This document shows positions 18,743 through 28,769 of a stretch of 52,522 nucleotides of DNA, one piece after another. A program made the translations under genes and the position numbers. The number at the start of each line of letters is the position of its first letter. Position 1 is the first letter of the stretch. The notes under the pieces were generated by a model, which ran no database searches, was not told where the DNA came from, and saw nothing but the letters and a program-made list of their open reading frames with translations. Source of the stretch: Devosia submarina (GTDB lineage: Bacteria; Pseudomonadota; Alphaproteobacteria; Rhizobiales; Devosiaceae); the NCBI RefSeq assembly GCF_003056345.1, contig NZ_PYWB01000016.1, forward strand, positions 1 to 52,522, written 5' to 3'.

Positions 18743-20020
18743 ATGACTAGCCTGCCTGCGGCCCTGACCATTGTCCCGCCGACCCATCCGCTCGTCGGCC
18801 GCGTTTCACCTCCAGGCAGCAAATCCATCACCAACCGGGCACTGCTCCTGGCCGCTCTTGCAACGGGTACGAGCCGCCTCACAGGCGCGCTCAAGAGCAA
18901 GGACACGACACTCATGGCCGCCGCCTTGCGGCAGATGGGCGTAGCGGTAGACGAGCCTGATGCCACCACCTTTGTGGTCACCAGCAGCGGCCAACTACAG
19001 CAGCCGGAAGGCCCCTTGTTCCTCGGCAATGCTGGCACAGCCACGCGCTTCCTCACGGCTGCCGTGGCGACTGTCCAGGGTGAGGTTGTTGTCGATGGCG
19101 ACGCAGAGATGCGCGTTCGTCCGATTGGACCACTGGTGACGGCGCTCCAGTCCCTTGGCGTTGACGCAACCAGCCCGACCGGGTGCCCGCCGGTGATCGT
19201 TCGCGGCAATGGTAGCTTCGGTAGTGGGCGTGTCGAGATTGATGCGGGTCTGTCCAGTCAGTATGTTTCCGCCTTGCTGATGGCTGCTCCGCTAGGGAAC
19301 GGCCCCATTGAAGTGGCGCTTACCGGTACGGAGATCGGCGCGCGCGGCTATGTCGACCTCACCCTTGCGGCCATGCGCAGCTTTGGCGCCGATGTCGAGC
19401 AACTCAATGCCGGCACATGGTTGGTGAAGCCGACCGGCTACAAGGCAACCGACTTCCACATCGAGCCTGATGCGTCTGCAGCCACCTATTTGTGGGCAGC
19501 CGAAGTGCTTACGGGCGGCGAAATCGACCTCGGCGTGGCGCCCGATGCCTTTTCCCAGCCTGACGCGGCGGCTCAGGCAGTCATTGCGCAATTCCCCAAC
19601 ATGCCACCTGTGATCGATGGCTCGCAGATGCAGGATGCGGTGCCCACGCTGGCCGTGCTGGCCGCGTTCAACAACAACCCTGTCCGCTTCGTTGGCATTG
19701 CCAATCTGCGGGTCAAGGAAACCGACCGCACAAAAGCCGTGGCGACGGAACTGTCGCGCATCCTGCCGGGCTTGGGGACGGAGGAGGGCGATGATCTCCT
19801 GGTTGCGTCCGATCCCGACCTAGGCCGCAAGCTGGCGCAGCGGAACGAAACAACGCGGATCGAGACCTACCATGATCACCGCATTGCCATGAGCTTTGCC
19901 TTGGCTGGGCTGCGCATTCCCGGGATTACGATCCTGGACCCGGCCTGCACCGGCAAGACTTACCCCGAATATTGGAACATGTTGGAGAGCCTGGGCGTGG
20001 AGCTCAAGCCGGCAAACTAG
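18743..20020 (+). CDS. aroA: 3-phosphoshikimate 1-carboxyvinyltransferase (EPSP synthase)
   Basis: Makes EPSP from shikimate-3-phosphate and PEP in the shikimate pathway. The 425-residue protein contains PGSKSITNRALLLAALA, the PEP loop LGNAGTATRFL (95-104), RVKETDR and YHDHRIAMSFAL. It resembles class I enzymes, not the class II CP4 type often found in Rhizobium-like bacteria. The residue aligned with E. coli Pro101, a position where changes weaken glyphosate binding, is Phe103, while the Gly96 equivalent is kept. Its stop overlaps that of the convergent diguanylate cyclase gene. Whether a second aroA exists cannot be seen. Confidence 0.93.
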   Translation: MTSLPAALTIVPPTHPLVGRVSPPGSKSITNRALLLAALATGTSRLTGALKSKDTTLMAAALRQMGVAVDEPDATTFVVTSSGQLQQPEGPLFLGNAGTATRFLTAAVATVQGEVVVDGDAEMRVRPIGPLVTALQSLGVDATSPTGCPPVIVRGNGSFGSGRVEIDAGLSSQYVSALLMAAPLGNGPIEVALTGTEIGARGYVDLTLAAMRSFGADVEQLNAGTWLVKPTGYKATDFHIEPDASAATYLWAAEVLTGGEIDLGVAPDAFSQPDAAAQAVIAQFPNMPPVIDGSQMQDAVPTLAVLAAFNNNPVRFVGIANLRVKETDRTKAVATELSRILPGLGTEEGDDLLVASDPDLGRKLAQRNETTRIETYHDHRIAMSFALAGLRIPGITILDPACTGKTYPEYWNMLESLGVELKPAN

Positions 20021-21084
20021 GCTGCGGTCATATCCGCATTGATCTTTTCGAGCACGCGCTCCAGCTCTTCTTCGCTGACGACCCGGTTGCGGCCGGAGCG
20101 CTTGGCGCCATAGAGGCACCGGTCGGCGCGCTCGATAAGCGAGCACGCGCTATCCGCCGGGTGGAAGGCAGCGACACCGAACGAAGCCGTTATGCGGCCG
20201 AGCTTTTCGTTGGTGGAGCGCTTGAGCAACTCCTTGGCCTGTATGGCTTTTCGGATATTCTCTGCTGCGATCACCGCGCCCGCCAGATCAGTCGAGGGAA
20301 GTACCGCGACGAATTCCTCGCCGCCATAGCGAGCCGCAACATCCTTGCCCTTGATGTTGGATTTGAGCGTCATCGCGACCAGGCGCAGGACCTGATCGCC
20401 GGTCTGATGCCCGAACGTATCGTTAAAATTCTTGAAGTGATCGATGTCGGCGATGATGAGGCTGAGGGGCGAGTCGCTCGTTTGGGCTTCGGCAATCGCC
20501 CGCGCGAGTTCATCATCAAAGCTTTTGCGATTGGCGATCTTGGTCAGCGGATCAAGCAGGGATTCGCGGCGAACATCGTCGAGGTCTCGCTGGAGGGACG
20601 CAATGTCGTCCCGAGAAGCCTGGAGTTTTTCTTCCAGCGACAGATTGGTTTCCTGCATCTGAAGGGTTTGCGCCAGAAGCTGTTCCGCCAGCGAGCTGAT
20701 GGCCTTGGGAGCAAGCGGCTGGCGCAGATGACTGGCGGCGGATTCGAGTGAGCCGGAATAGGTCTGGGCATTGTTCATGGCCAGGTCGATCGCGTCATGC
20801 ACCGCTTCGATGCGAGCATGCATGCGTTCAGAAACGTCAGACATGCGGTCACTGACGTCTGACTTCAAGAATTCGTTGTAGAGAGCTTCAGCAAGATCCG
20901 CATCGGGCGTGCCACCATTGCGGAATATGTCATTGATGCGCTGGTTGAGGTGCGGATTGACGCCAGTCGAATATGTATAAAGCAGTTCATAGAACTGCGG
21001 ATAAGGAGGAATACTGGAACGCCGTAATAAGTCAAACGCAGCGTTGGCATAGCCAAGCGCTCTTTTATATTCCTGCTCCGACAC
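20017..21084 (-). CDS. Diguanylate cyclase (GGDEF domain)
   Basis: A 355-residue cytoplasmic protein predicted to make cyclic-di-GMP from two GTP. The N-terminal about 180 residues have no membrane helix and include a heptad-like helical region (EQLLAQTLQMQETNLSLEEKLQASRDD), possibly a dimerising stalk. The C-terminal GGDEF domain has DPLTKIANRKSFD at its start and the active-site signature RYGGEEF. The inhibitory I-site five residues before it reads KGKD rather than RxxD, so product inhibition may be lost or weakened (inference). Convergent with aroA, with overlapping stop codons. Confidence 0.9.
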   Translation of the reverse strand: MSEQEYKRALGYANAAFDLLRRSSIPPYPQFYELLYTYSTGVNPHLNQRINDIFRNGGTPDADLAEALYNEFLKSDVSDRMSDVSERMHARIEAVHDAIDLAMNNAQTYSGSLESAASHLRQPLAPKAISSLAEQLLAQTLQMQETNLSLEEKLQASRDDIASLQRDLDDVRRESLLDPLTKIANRKSFDDELARAIAEAQTSDSPLSLIIADIDHFKNFNDTFGHQTGDQVLRLVAMTLKSNIKGKDVAARYGGEEFVAVLPSTDLAGAVIAAENIRKAIQAKELLKRSTNEKLGRITASFGVAAFHPADSACSLIERADRCLYGAKRSGRNRVVSEEELERVLEKINADMTAA

Positions 21085-21219
21085 TTGTGTCCCCTCACGC
21101 GCCGATAATCAAATCAGCTGCGCCACATGTTGAAGATTTGGCTCCTTATAGTTACTGCCTTGAAGTTAAGGAAGGAAAAAATATACCGGAGTGCATCTTC
21201 AACTATGTTTTAGAGGTAA

Positions 21220-22656
<1,437 letters not shown>

Positions 22657-22964
22657 ATCAGGTAATCCACATCATATAGGCAATCGGTGCCAAGTCCGCG
22701 TCGAATTATTCGAACGGTACACCGGTTCGGCAGTTGCGGGCATAACTTGTAAGTACGCTCATGCCCGCGAACTGGGTGGCCACCTGACGGGATGCAGCAA
22801 GTGCAAGAACGGCGGAATGGCCCTGAGCAGCGTCAGCAGCGGGAGGCGGACAAATAGATCCAGCCGTCGCGCCTGACTTGCGCCAGCGCGGCGGAACATA
22901 GCGCAAACCCCTTCGGAGTCAACGGTCTTGCCGGATTCGTGCTTAAACCGACGATACCAGAGCG
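22657..22964. other. Gap with no recognised gene (helicase upstream region)
   Basis: 308 bp between the helicase start and the parE stop. It should hold the helicase promoter and 5' UTR. A minus-strand frame of 66 codons (22706-22906) has no recognisable domain and no convincing ribosome-binding site. I see no RNA gene or repeat here. Confidence 0.5.
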
Positions 22965-24986
22965 CTAGATATCGAGATCCGTAACAAAGGCTGCATTGGC
23001 CTGGATGAAGTCAAAGCGTGCCTCGGGCTTGGTCCCCATCAGCCGATCAACACTCGACTTGGTCGCATCCAGATCATCGCGCACCTTTACTTGGAGCAGG
23101 GTGCGGGTCTTCGGCGACATGGTGGTTTCGCGCAAATGGGCGAAGGGCATTTCGCCCAGGCCCTTGAAGCGCGTCATGTCGACCTTGCCCTTGCCAGTGA
23201 ACTCGGTGGCGAGAAGCTCGTCCTTATGGGCGTCGTCCCTTGCATAAAGCGTTTTGCCCCCCTGGCTGATGCGGTAGAGCGGGGGCAGGGCGAGATAAAG
23301 GTGTCCGCCGTCGATAAGCTTGGGCATTTCCTGGAAGAAGAAGGTCATCAGGAGGGATGCAATGTGGGCGCCGTCGACGTCAGCATCGGTCATGATGATG
23401 ATCTTGTCGTAGCGCAGATCGTCTTCCCGGTAGCGGTCACGCGTGCCGCAGCCAAGCGCTTGGATCAAATCGGAAATCAGCTGGCTGGCCTGCATTTTTT
23501 CGCGACTGGCGCCGGCGACATTGAGGATCTTGCCGCGTAGGGGCAGCACCGCCTGGCTCTGGCGATTGCGCGCCTGCTTGGCGCTGCCGCCAGCCGAGTC
23601 ACCTTCCACGATAAAGAGTTCGGCGCCCTGCGCGGCGGTTTGCGTGCAGTCGGCGAGCTTGCCAGGGAGGCGCAATTTGCGCGTGGCACTGGCACGATCG
23701 ATCTCTTTTTCCTTGCGGCGGCGGAGGCGCTCTTCGGCGCGCTCAACGGCCCAATCCAGCAGCTTGCCGGCCTGGTTGGGCGAGGCTGCGAGCCAATGGT
23801 CAAAGGCATCGCGCAGGGCCGTGTCGACAATGCGCGTGGCCTCGCCGGAAGCCAGCTTGTCCTTGGTCTGGCCGACAAATTCAGGCTCGCGCACGAAGAC
23901 GGAGAGCATGGCGTTGCAATGGGCAAAAACGTCTTCGGCTGTCAGGATAGCGGCAGCCTTGTTCTTGGTCAGCTCTGCGTAACTCTTGAGGCCACGCAGC
24001 AGAACGGCGCGCAAGCCCGCTTCGTGCGTGCCGCCATCGGGCGTTGGCACGGTGTTGCAATAGGAAGAAACACCGCCATCACCAAGCGTCCAGGCCACGG
24101 CCCATTCTACAGCACCATGGGTGCCGGGCTTGCCATGGCTGCCGGCAAAGAGGTCATCGACGATGCGCGTTTCGCCCTCGATGCGGGCGGCCATGAAGTC
24201 TTTAAGGCCATCGGGGTAATGGAACACTGCCTTGGCGGGAGCGTCATCGCTGGCAAGGCTCTCGTCGCAGCTCCAGCGCAGTTCGACGCCGCCGAAAAGA
24301 TAGGCCTTGGCGCGCGTCATGCGGAACAGGCGCGTTGCTGAAAAACGGGCCGTTTCGCCAAAGATCTGCGGGTCGGGATGGAAGCGGGTGGTGGTGCCGC
24401 GGCGATTGTTGACGCGGCCTACAATCTCCACCTTTGTCTGGGGGATGCCACGCGAATAGATTTGCCGGTAGAGCGTCTGATCCTTGGCGACTTCGACCAC
24501 CAGGTCATCCGACAGGGCGTTCACCACGGACACGCCCACGCCGTGCAAACCGCCTGAAGTTTCATAGGCTTTGGAGTCGAACTTGCCACCAGCGTGGAGC
24601 TTGGTCAGCACCAGTTCAAGCGTCGACATCTGGGGGTTCTTGGGATGGGGCTCGACTGGAATGCCACGACCGTTATCCGAAACGGTGACATATCCGTCGG
24701 CGCCAAGGTGAACCTCGATGCGCGTGGCGTGGCCGGCGATGGCCTCGTCCATGGAATTGTCGATCACCTCGGCAAAGAGGTGGTGCAAGGCGTTGGCATC
24801 GGTGCCCCCGATATACATGCCCGGACGCCGCCTGACTGGCTCAAGTCCTTCCAAGACCTCAATATCTGCAGCCGTGTATGATCCGGCCGGGCTCGCCGAA
24901 ACGGGCGCCAGCTTGGGCGCCTTGGGTTTGGTGAGCTGCGGTTCGGCTTCGATGGAGCCGCCGAAAAGATCTTCTGCTTGCGACAT
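22965..24986 (-). CDS. parE: DNA topoisomerase IV subunit B
   Basis: The ATPase subunit of topoisomerase IV, which decatenates daughter chromosomes. The 673-residue protein has the GHKL ATPase motifs VIDNSMDEA, DNGRGIPVEPHPK and GGLHGVGVSVVNALS, then the TOPRIM domain with VEGDSAGGSAKQARNRQSQAVLPLRGKILN and DADVDGAHI. The EPHPK segment and length distinguish it from GyrB, which has a longer C-terminal insert. The N-terminal about 35-residue leader before the ATPase domain is poorly conserved. Monocistronic and divergent from the small secreted protein gene at 25169. Confidence 0.95.
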   Translation of the reverse strand: MSQAEDLFGGSIEAEPQLTKPKAPKLAPVSASPAGSYTAADIEVLEGLEPVRRRPGMYIGGTDANALHHLFAEVIDNSMDEAIAGHATRIEVHLGADGYVTVSDNGRGIPVEPHPKNPQMSTLELVLTKLHAGGKFDSKAYETSGGLHGVGVSVVNALSDDLVVEVAKDQTLYRQIYSRGIPQTKVEIVGRVNNRRGTTTRFHPDPQIFGETARFSATRLFRMTRAKAYLFGGVELRWSCDESLASDDAPAKAVFHYPDGLKDFMAARIEGETRIVDDLFAGSHGKPGTHGAVEWAVAWTLGDGGVSSYCNTVPTPDGGTHEAGLRAVLLRGLKSYAELTKNKAAAILTAEDVFAHCNAMLSVFVREPEFVGQTKDKLASGEATRIVDTALRDAFDHWLAASPNQAGKLLDWAVERAEERLRRRKEKEIDRASATRKLRLPGKLADCTQTAAQGAELFIVEGDSAGGSAKQARNRQSQAVLPLRGKILNVAGASREKMQASQLISDLIQALGCGTRDRYREDDLRYDKIIIMTDADVDGAHIASLLMTFFFQEMPKLIDGGHLYLALPPLYRISQGGKTLYARDDAHKDELLATEFTGKGKVDMTRFKGLGEMPFAHLRETTMSPKTRTLLQVKVRDDLDATKSSVDRLMGTKPEARFDFIQANAAFVTDLDI

Positions 24987-25168
24987 GAATGTTCCGCTTT
25001 CGTACCCGAATCGGGCGAAGGACGCCTTCTAGCATAATGCAGTCCTAAAACTGCAAAACTGGCCGTGACCGGCTTTCCCTCGCCTTGGCAACTGTGTCCA
25101 CCAACACCGCGTTTGTGTTAGCAGACTGTTACCGTTGAGACTGCCACACAAGCGTTGAGGAGCCTTAA

Positions 25169-25477
25169 ATGAGAACGCTAGCGACAGCTCTGACGCTCGT
25201 ACTGCTGCTTCCTTTTTCCGCCGCCCACGCCCAGAGCTTCGGCATTTTCTTTGGGGATGAGCGCGACGACCTGTTTCCCCGTGAGCCCCGCCTGGCGCTC
25301 TGCATGACCGACCGGCAGATCCGCGACGCTGTCGCCGATGCCGGATACGACAATATAGCACTCAATGCACCCAATGAGGATCACGTGCAGGTGCGTGCGA
25401 CGCGCGATGGCGCTGTGTACCTGCTCGACTTCAACGCCTGCACCGGACGCATCGAGGACGAGCGCCGGCTGCGCTAG
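25169..25477 (+). CDS. Small secreted protein of unknown function
   Basis: A 102-residue protein with a clear Sec signal peptide (MRTLATALTLVLLLPFSAAHA, cleavage after AHA about residue 21). The mature part has two cysteines, in LCMTDRQIRDAV and FNACTGRIE, that could form a disulfide around a compact alpha/beta unit of PepSY-like appearance (CMTDRQIRDAVADAGYDNI ... VRATRDGAVYLLDFNACTGRI). Short periplasmic proteins with this layout are frequent in Hyphomicrobiales. GAGGAG lies ahead of the ATG. No partner gene is evident. Confidence 0.8.
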   Translation: MRTLATALTLVLLLPFSAAHAQSFGIFFGDERDDLFPREPRLALCMTDRQIRDAVADAGYDNIALNAPNEDHVQVRATRDGAVYLLDFNACTGRIEDERRLR

Positions 25478-25747
25478 CCTAGGGATCGAAACAGAACCGT
25501 CCCAAGATCGGGCGTCGAGTTTACGTTCCGTTTGCTTCTTGAAAGCACTTTCTTAAACGCCCGCTGCTAGAACAGTGGACATACGGTTTTTGTATGGAGT
25601 TGCCGTATGCGAGCCGGTCGAGATCTTCGTTCTGCGTACCAGATTTCGCCGGGCTCACCTGCCGTCAGATATTGGCCGCATGCCGGATTTATTAGTATTG
25701 CGTACCGGTTGGCCAGTCTGACAGTCCCGCGTTTCGGGGCATTGATC

Positions 25748-25777
25748 ATGACATCGACCTTTTTCTTTCTGGTCTAA
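25748..25777 (+). promoter_or_regulatory. Candidate Phe-rich leader peptide of an attenuator
   Basis: ATG 25748 opens a nine-codon frame MTSTFFFLV ending in TAA, with three consecutive Phe codons (TTT TTC TTT). A weak SD-like CGGGGCA lies about nine bases upstream. The stop is followed at once by a stable hairpin. This is the layout of ribosome-mediated attenuators responding to charged tRNA(Phe), but the next gene encodes an ABC-F ATPase rather than a phenylalanine gene. Chance occurrence cannot be excluded. Confidence 0.4.
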
Positions 25778-25806
25778 CCCTGCTGCGAATTGCTTTTCGC
25801 AGCGGG
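25778..25806 (+). terminator. Hairpin after the Phe-rich leader frame
   Basis: The stem CCCTGCTGCGAA / TTCGCAGCGGG (one bulged T) encloses a six-base loop and is followed by TTTGG. It begins at the base after the leader stop codon. The U-run is short, so it is a weak intrinsic terminator or an attenuator stem. Confidence 0.4.
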
Positions 25807-25853
25807 TTTGGCTATGCCTTTTGCAAGGCCAGCACCAAAAGAGGGAGGCTCCG

Positions 25854-25922
25854 ATGACATTGATGTTCGAGCATCGCTCTCGTGGCCCCGTCCAGGCCCT
25901 GTGGCAAAAGCTGCAGGGCTGA
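25854..25922 (+). CDS. Possible 22-residue small protein or second leader
   Basis: ATG 25854 follows GAGGGAGG at ideal spacing, the strongest ribosome-binding site in this gap. The frame encodes 22 residues beginning MTLMFEHRSRGPVQ and ending LWQKLQG, then TGA. It has no signal peptide and no recognised relative. It lies 137 bp before the ABC-F start and could be a leader, a real microprotein or the remains of a longer gene. Support rests only on the SD and start. Confidence 0.3.
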   Translation: MTLMFEHRSRGPVQALWQKLQG

Positions 25923-26059
25923 CCAGGAACTGGTACGGACGCTTTCTCCTATCTCCATTTTCCGGTTTGCCCTTCCACGCGGTTTGAGCGCTTGCGCCTG
26001 CCGCTTCCAGAATGGCTTTGGCGTGCTGCAGGGCAGGCGCCGCTTTCCGTGAGATCAAG

Positions 26060-27580
26060 ATGGGCTCGATCAGCCTTCGCAATGCCGGCCTTGTGGCCAG
26101 TGAAACTCTTTTTTCCAATCTGAACGTCGTGCTCGGCGACGGCGACCGCGTCGGGCTGGTGGCTGGCAACGGCCGGGGCAAGACGACCTTGCTCAGGGCC
26201 ATGGCCGGGCAGGGGGAACTCACCGCCGGCGACATCGTGCGCTCCCGTGGCCTGCAAATGGGCTATGTGGAACAGGACATGCCCAAGCAGAGCATGGGCC
26301 TGACGCTCCATGAGGCTGTGCTCGAGGCGCTGCCTGCGGTTGATCGGGAAACCGACTGTTGGCGGGTCGATGTGGTGCTCGATGAATTCCAGACGCCCGA
26401 GGCTATGCGCCACCGGAAGCTGACGGAACTGAGCGGCGGCTGGCAGCGCATAGCGCTGATCGCGCGCTGCTGGGTAACGCAGCCCGACGCCTTGTTGCTG
26501 GACGAGCCGACCAACCACCTTGATCTGGGCAAGCTGGTGCAACTGGAAAACTGGATCAACAGGGCTATCGGCAACATTCCCGTGGTGATTGCGAGCCATG
26601 ATCGGGAGTTCCTCGACGTCACGACCAACCGCACCCTGTTTCTGCGGCCAGACCAGTCCCACTATTTCGCGCTGCCCTATAGCAAGGCGCGCATTGCCCT
26701 GGCCGAAGCTGATGAGGCGGCTGAAGCCCAGCGCGAGCGCGACCTCAAGGAGGTCAGCCGTCTACGCAAGCAGGCCGCCAAGTTGACCAACATCGGCATC
26801 AACTCGGGCAGCGATTTGCTGGTGGTGAAATCCAAATATCTGCGCGAGCGTGCCGAGAAGATCGAAACAAGGGTCCTGTCGGTGCACAAGGAGCGCAGCG
26901 GCGAGATCAAGCTGGGCAATAGCGGCGCGCAGGCCAAGGTGATGGCCGCGATTGAGGATGTGGAGGTGCGGGCGCCGAGTGGTGACAAGCTGTTCCGCAT
27001 TGACAAGCTCCATATCTTCCAGGGGGACCGGCTGGTGATCCTAGGGCGAAACGGCGCGGGCAAGTCGCAGTTCATGGGGCTGCTGCACCGTGCCATGAGG
27101 GGAGAGGAAACGGCAGGCATCCGCATCAGTCCGCAAGTGGTGCCGGGCTATGTCGACCAGGCGATGAGCTTTCTGCCCGACAAGCGCTCGCCGCTCGACT
27201 ACATCACCGGCGCATTCAACGAAGGCGACCAGCGCAGCAAGAGCCTGCTGGCAGCGGCCGGATTCCCGCTGGAAAAGCAGGATCGGCCGATCGGACAGTT
27301 GTCGTTCGGGCAACGAGCGCGGCTGGGCCTGCTCGCGATGCGATTGCTGCAGCCCAATTTCTACCTGCTCGATGAGCCGACCAACCATGTCGACATCGCG
27401 GGGCAGGAGCGGCTGGAGGAGGAAATCCTAGCTCACGGAGCGACCTGTGTTCTGGTGTCGCATGACAGGAGCTTCGTCCGAGGGCTGGGGAGCCGGTTCC
27501 TGGTAATTGAAGGGAAGCGGCTGAAGGAGATGGACGGGCCTGAGGGGTTTTTCGCGGAGATGGCGGCGGAGTTGGGGTGA
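26060..27580 (+). CDS. ABC-F family ATPase
   Basis: A 506-residue soluble protein with two ABC ATPase domains and no membrane region, the ABC-F plan of ribosome-associated factors. First domain: Walker A GNGRGKTT 36-43, signature LSGGW 124-128, LLLDEPTNHLD about 145-155. Second domain: GRNGAGKS 329-336, LSFGQ 414-418 (Phe in place of the second Gly), LLDEPTNHVD about 436-445. The charged linker (about 215-290) corresponds to the P-site tRNA interaction motif. The start is set at ATG 26060; a longer frame has no support. Whether it is a translation factor of EttA/Uup type or a resistance protein cannot be decided from the sequence. Confidence 0.9.
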   Translation: MGSISLRNAGLVASETLFSNLNVVLGDGDRVGLVAGNGRGKTTLLRAMAGQGELTAGDIVRSRGLQMGYVEQDMPKQSMGLTLHEAVLEALPAVDRETDCWRVDVVLDEFQTPEAMRHRKLTELSGGWQRIALIARCWVTQPDALLLDEPTNHLDLGKLVQLENWINRAIGNIPVVIASHDREFLDVTTNRTLFLRPDQSHYFALPYSKARIALAEADEAAEAQRERDLKEVSRLRKQAAKLTNIGINSGSDLLVVKSKYLRERAEKIETRVLSVHKERSGEIKLGNSGAQAKVMAAIEDVEVRAPSGDKLFRIDKLHIFQGDRLVILGRNGAGKSQFMGLLHRAMRGEETAGIRISPQVVPGYVDQAMSFLPDKRSPLDYITGAFNEGDQRSKSLLAAAGFPLEKQDRPIGQLSFGQRARLGLLAMRLLQPNFYLLDEPTNHVDIAGQERLEEEILAHGATCVLVSHDRSFVRGLGSRFLVIEGKRLKEMDGPEGFFAEMAAELG

Positions 27581-27624
27581 GGGGTGTTTGTCTGTTTGCC
27601 TGTACTCGCATCGTGGCTCTCGTC

Positions 27625-27661
27625 CCCCCACCCTTGCCCTCCCCGCGAGGGGGAGGGTGGT
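27625..27661. repeat. GC-rich palindromic element, family C copy 2
   Basis: CCCCCCACCC ... CCCTCCCCGCGAGGGGGAGGG, homologous to the second half of the element at 16486-16587. It lies 45 bp after the ABC-F stop. Confidence 0.65.
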
Positions 27662-27732
27662 GCGGTGGGTGTGGCAGCATGGTGCCATTCGTCTGCGGAG
27701 GGAAGGGTGGGGCACGGTTCAGGTCCGCACTC

Positions 27733-28069
27733 GATGTCATCCCGGGCTCGACCCGGGATCCATCCTGAGATTTGTGGTTGGTTCGGTGAACGATCGAACC
27801 ACCTTGCGGCTGTGGCGGGATCTCGAGACGGGTGCTGACTCGGTAGCCTGCCTCGGGCGGGTCGGGACCCGGGCAATGACATCGTGGATGGGCTAGGGCA
27901 GAGGCCAACACAAACTGGATCGTCACCCTCTGGCTCGACCCGAGGGTACTTTACTTTGGTGAGCGTTTTGCAAGTGAAGAGCCCTCGGGTCTTCGCCCGA
28001 GGGTGACGAGCGGTGCTTAAGGCGCAATCCCGTTGCATACTCGATGTCATCCCAGGCCCGACCCGGGAT
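27733..28069. repeat. Cluster of family B palindromes in the ABC-F/clpS gap
   Basis: Several related palindromes: ATCCCGGGCTCGACCCGGGAT core at 27739-27759 with a mirrored part near 27855-27888; an 88-bp inverted repeat at 27921-28008 whose ends read CGTCACCCTC and GAGGGTGACG; and a core at 28049-28069 close to the first. Related copies occur at 31171-31255 and 36248-36321. Together with family C they fill most of the roughly 720-bp space between the ABC-F and clpS genes; I see no gene here. Confidence 0.8.
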
Positions 28070-28270
28070 GATATCGCATGGGGGCCGACACCAGAGTTGT
28101 CAGTCTCGGGTTTAAAGCAGGAATAGCCCGTCGTCACTGGAACGATGGCACCCTCTTGCGGCCAACTTGAAATTCGCCGTTCACACACCATCTTTGTGTG
28201 GAACCAAGACCCTGTTTGGTTCCACTCTTTCCCCACAAACATCGCTCACAAATTCGGGATGCAATGCCCC

Positions 28271-28300
28271 TTAACAGCGGCGAAGTTTTGCTTACATAAT
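28271..28300 (+). promoter_or_regulatory. Candidate sigma70-type promoter for clpS-clpA
   Basis: TTAACA (28271-28276) and CATAAT (28295-28300) are separated by 18 bp. A transcript starting about 28307 would exclude the most upstream clpS start (28299) and leave ATG 28311, 28344 or 28392. Confidence 0.4.
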
Positions 28301-28391
28301 GGTCCTCACCATGCTGCTTCGTTTGACGACAGATGTTTGCCCGATGATTGCCAAAGACCTCCTCGAAACCAACGAAGAGGCCCCAGTCGCG

Positions 28392-28760
28392 ATGCGCCTG
28401 GTGCCTGCGCCTGCCTGGGCGGGTCCCAAGGAGGATGACCCCGGCAAGGGAGATGGCAAGGGTGGAACCGAGACCGGGATCATTACCAAGACCCGGCCCA
28501 AGACCAAGCGCCCGAATTTGTATCGGGTGCTGCTTCTCAACGACGACTACACGCCCATGGAGTTCGTCATTCTCGTTCTACAGGACGTCTTCAACAAATC
28601 GCGTGAAGAGGCCGTCCAGATCATGCTGCACGTGCACCAAAAGGGGGTGGGTGAGTGCGGCGTATATCCCTACGAGGTGGCCGAGACTAAGGTCACCAGA
28701 GTCATGGATACGGCACGCAAAAACCAGCATCCGCTGCAATGCGTGATGGAAAAGCAATAG
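28392..28760 (+). CDS. clpS: ATP-dependent Clp protease adaptor ClpS
   Basis: The N-end rule adaptor that hands substrates with bulky hydrophobic N-termini to ClpAP. The core [28 protein letters not shown] contains the conserved N-degron pocket (NDDYTPMEF), followed by [23 protein letters not shown]. From ATG 28392 it has 122 residues, near the usual length; GAAGAGG lies upstream. In-frame ATGs at 28344, 28311 and 28299 would give longer N-termini, the last probably excluded by the promoter position. It lies ten bases ahead of clpA, as expected for its partner. Confidence 0.93.
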   Translation: MRLVPAPAWAGPKEDDPGKGDGKGGTETGIITKTRPKTKRPNLYRVLLLNDDYTPMEFVILVLQDVFNKSREEAVQIMLHVHQKGVGECGVYPYEVAETKVTRVMDTARKNQHPLQCVMEKQ

Positions 28761-28769
28761 GAACATCAT

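Larger units (their letters stand above)
25478..26059. other. 582-bp leader-like region upstream of the ABC-F gene
   Basis: No long gene is supported. The region holds an inverted repeat CATACGG/CCGTATG (25580-25609), a nine-codon Phe-rich frame (25748), a GC-rich hairpin directly after it (25778-25806) and a 22-codon frame with a strong Shine-Dalgarno (25854). These are listed separately. The length is unusual for this compact chromosome and suggests regulatory or decayed sequence. Confidence 0.5.

Noticed and set aside
22706..22906. 66-codon minus-strand frame upstream of the helicase
   Set aside because: Low-complexity Pro/Ala/Arg composition and no SD; more likely non-coding leader.
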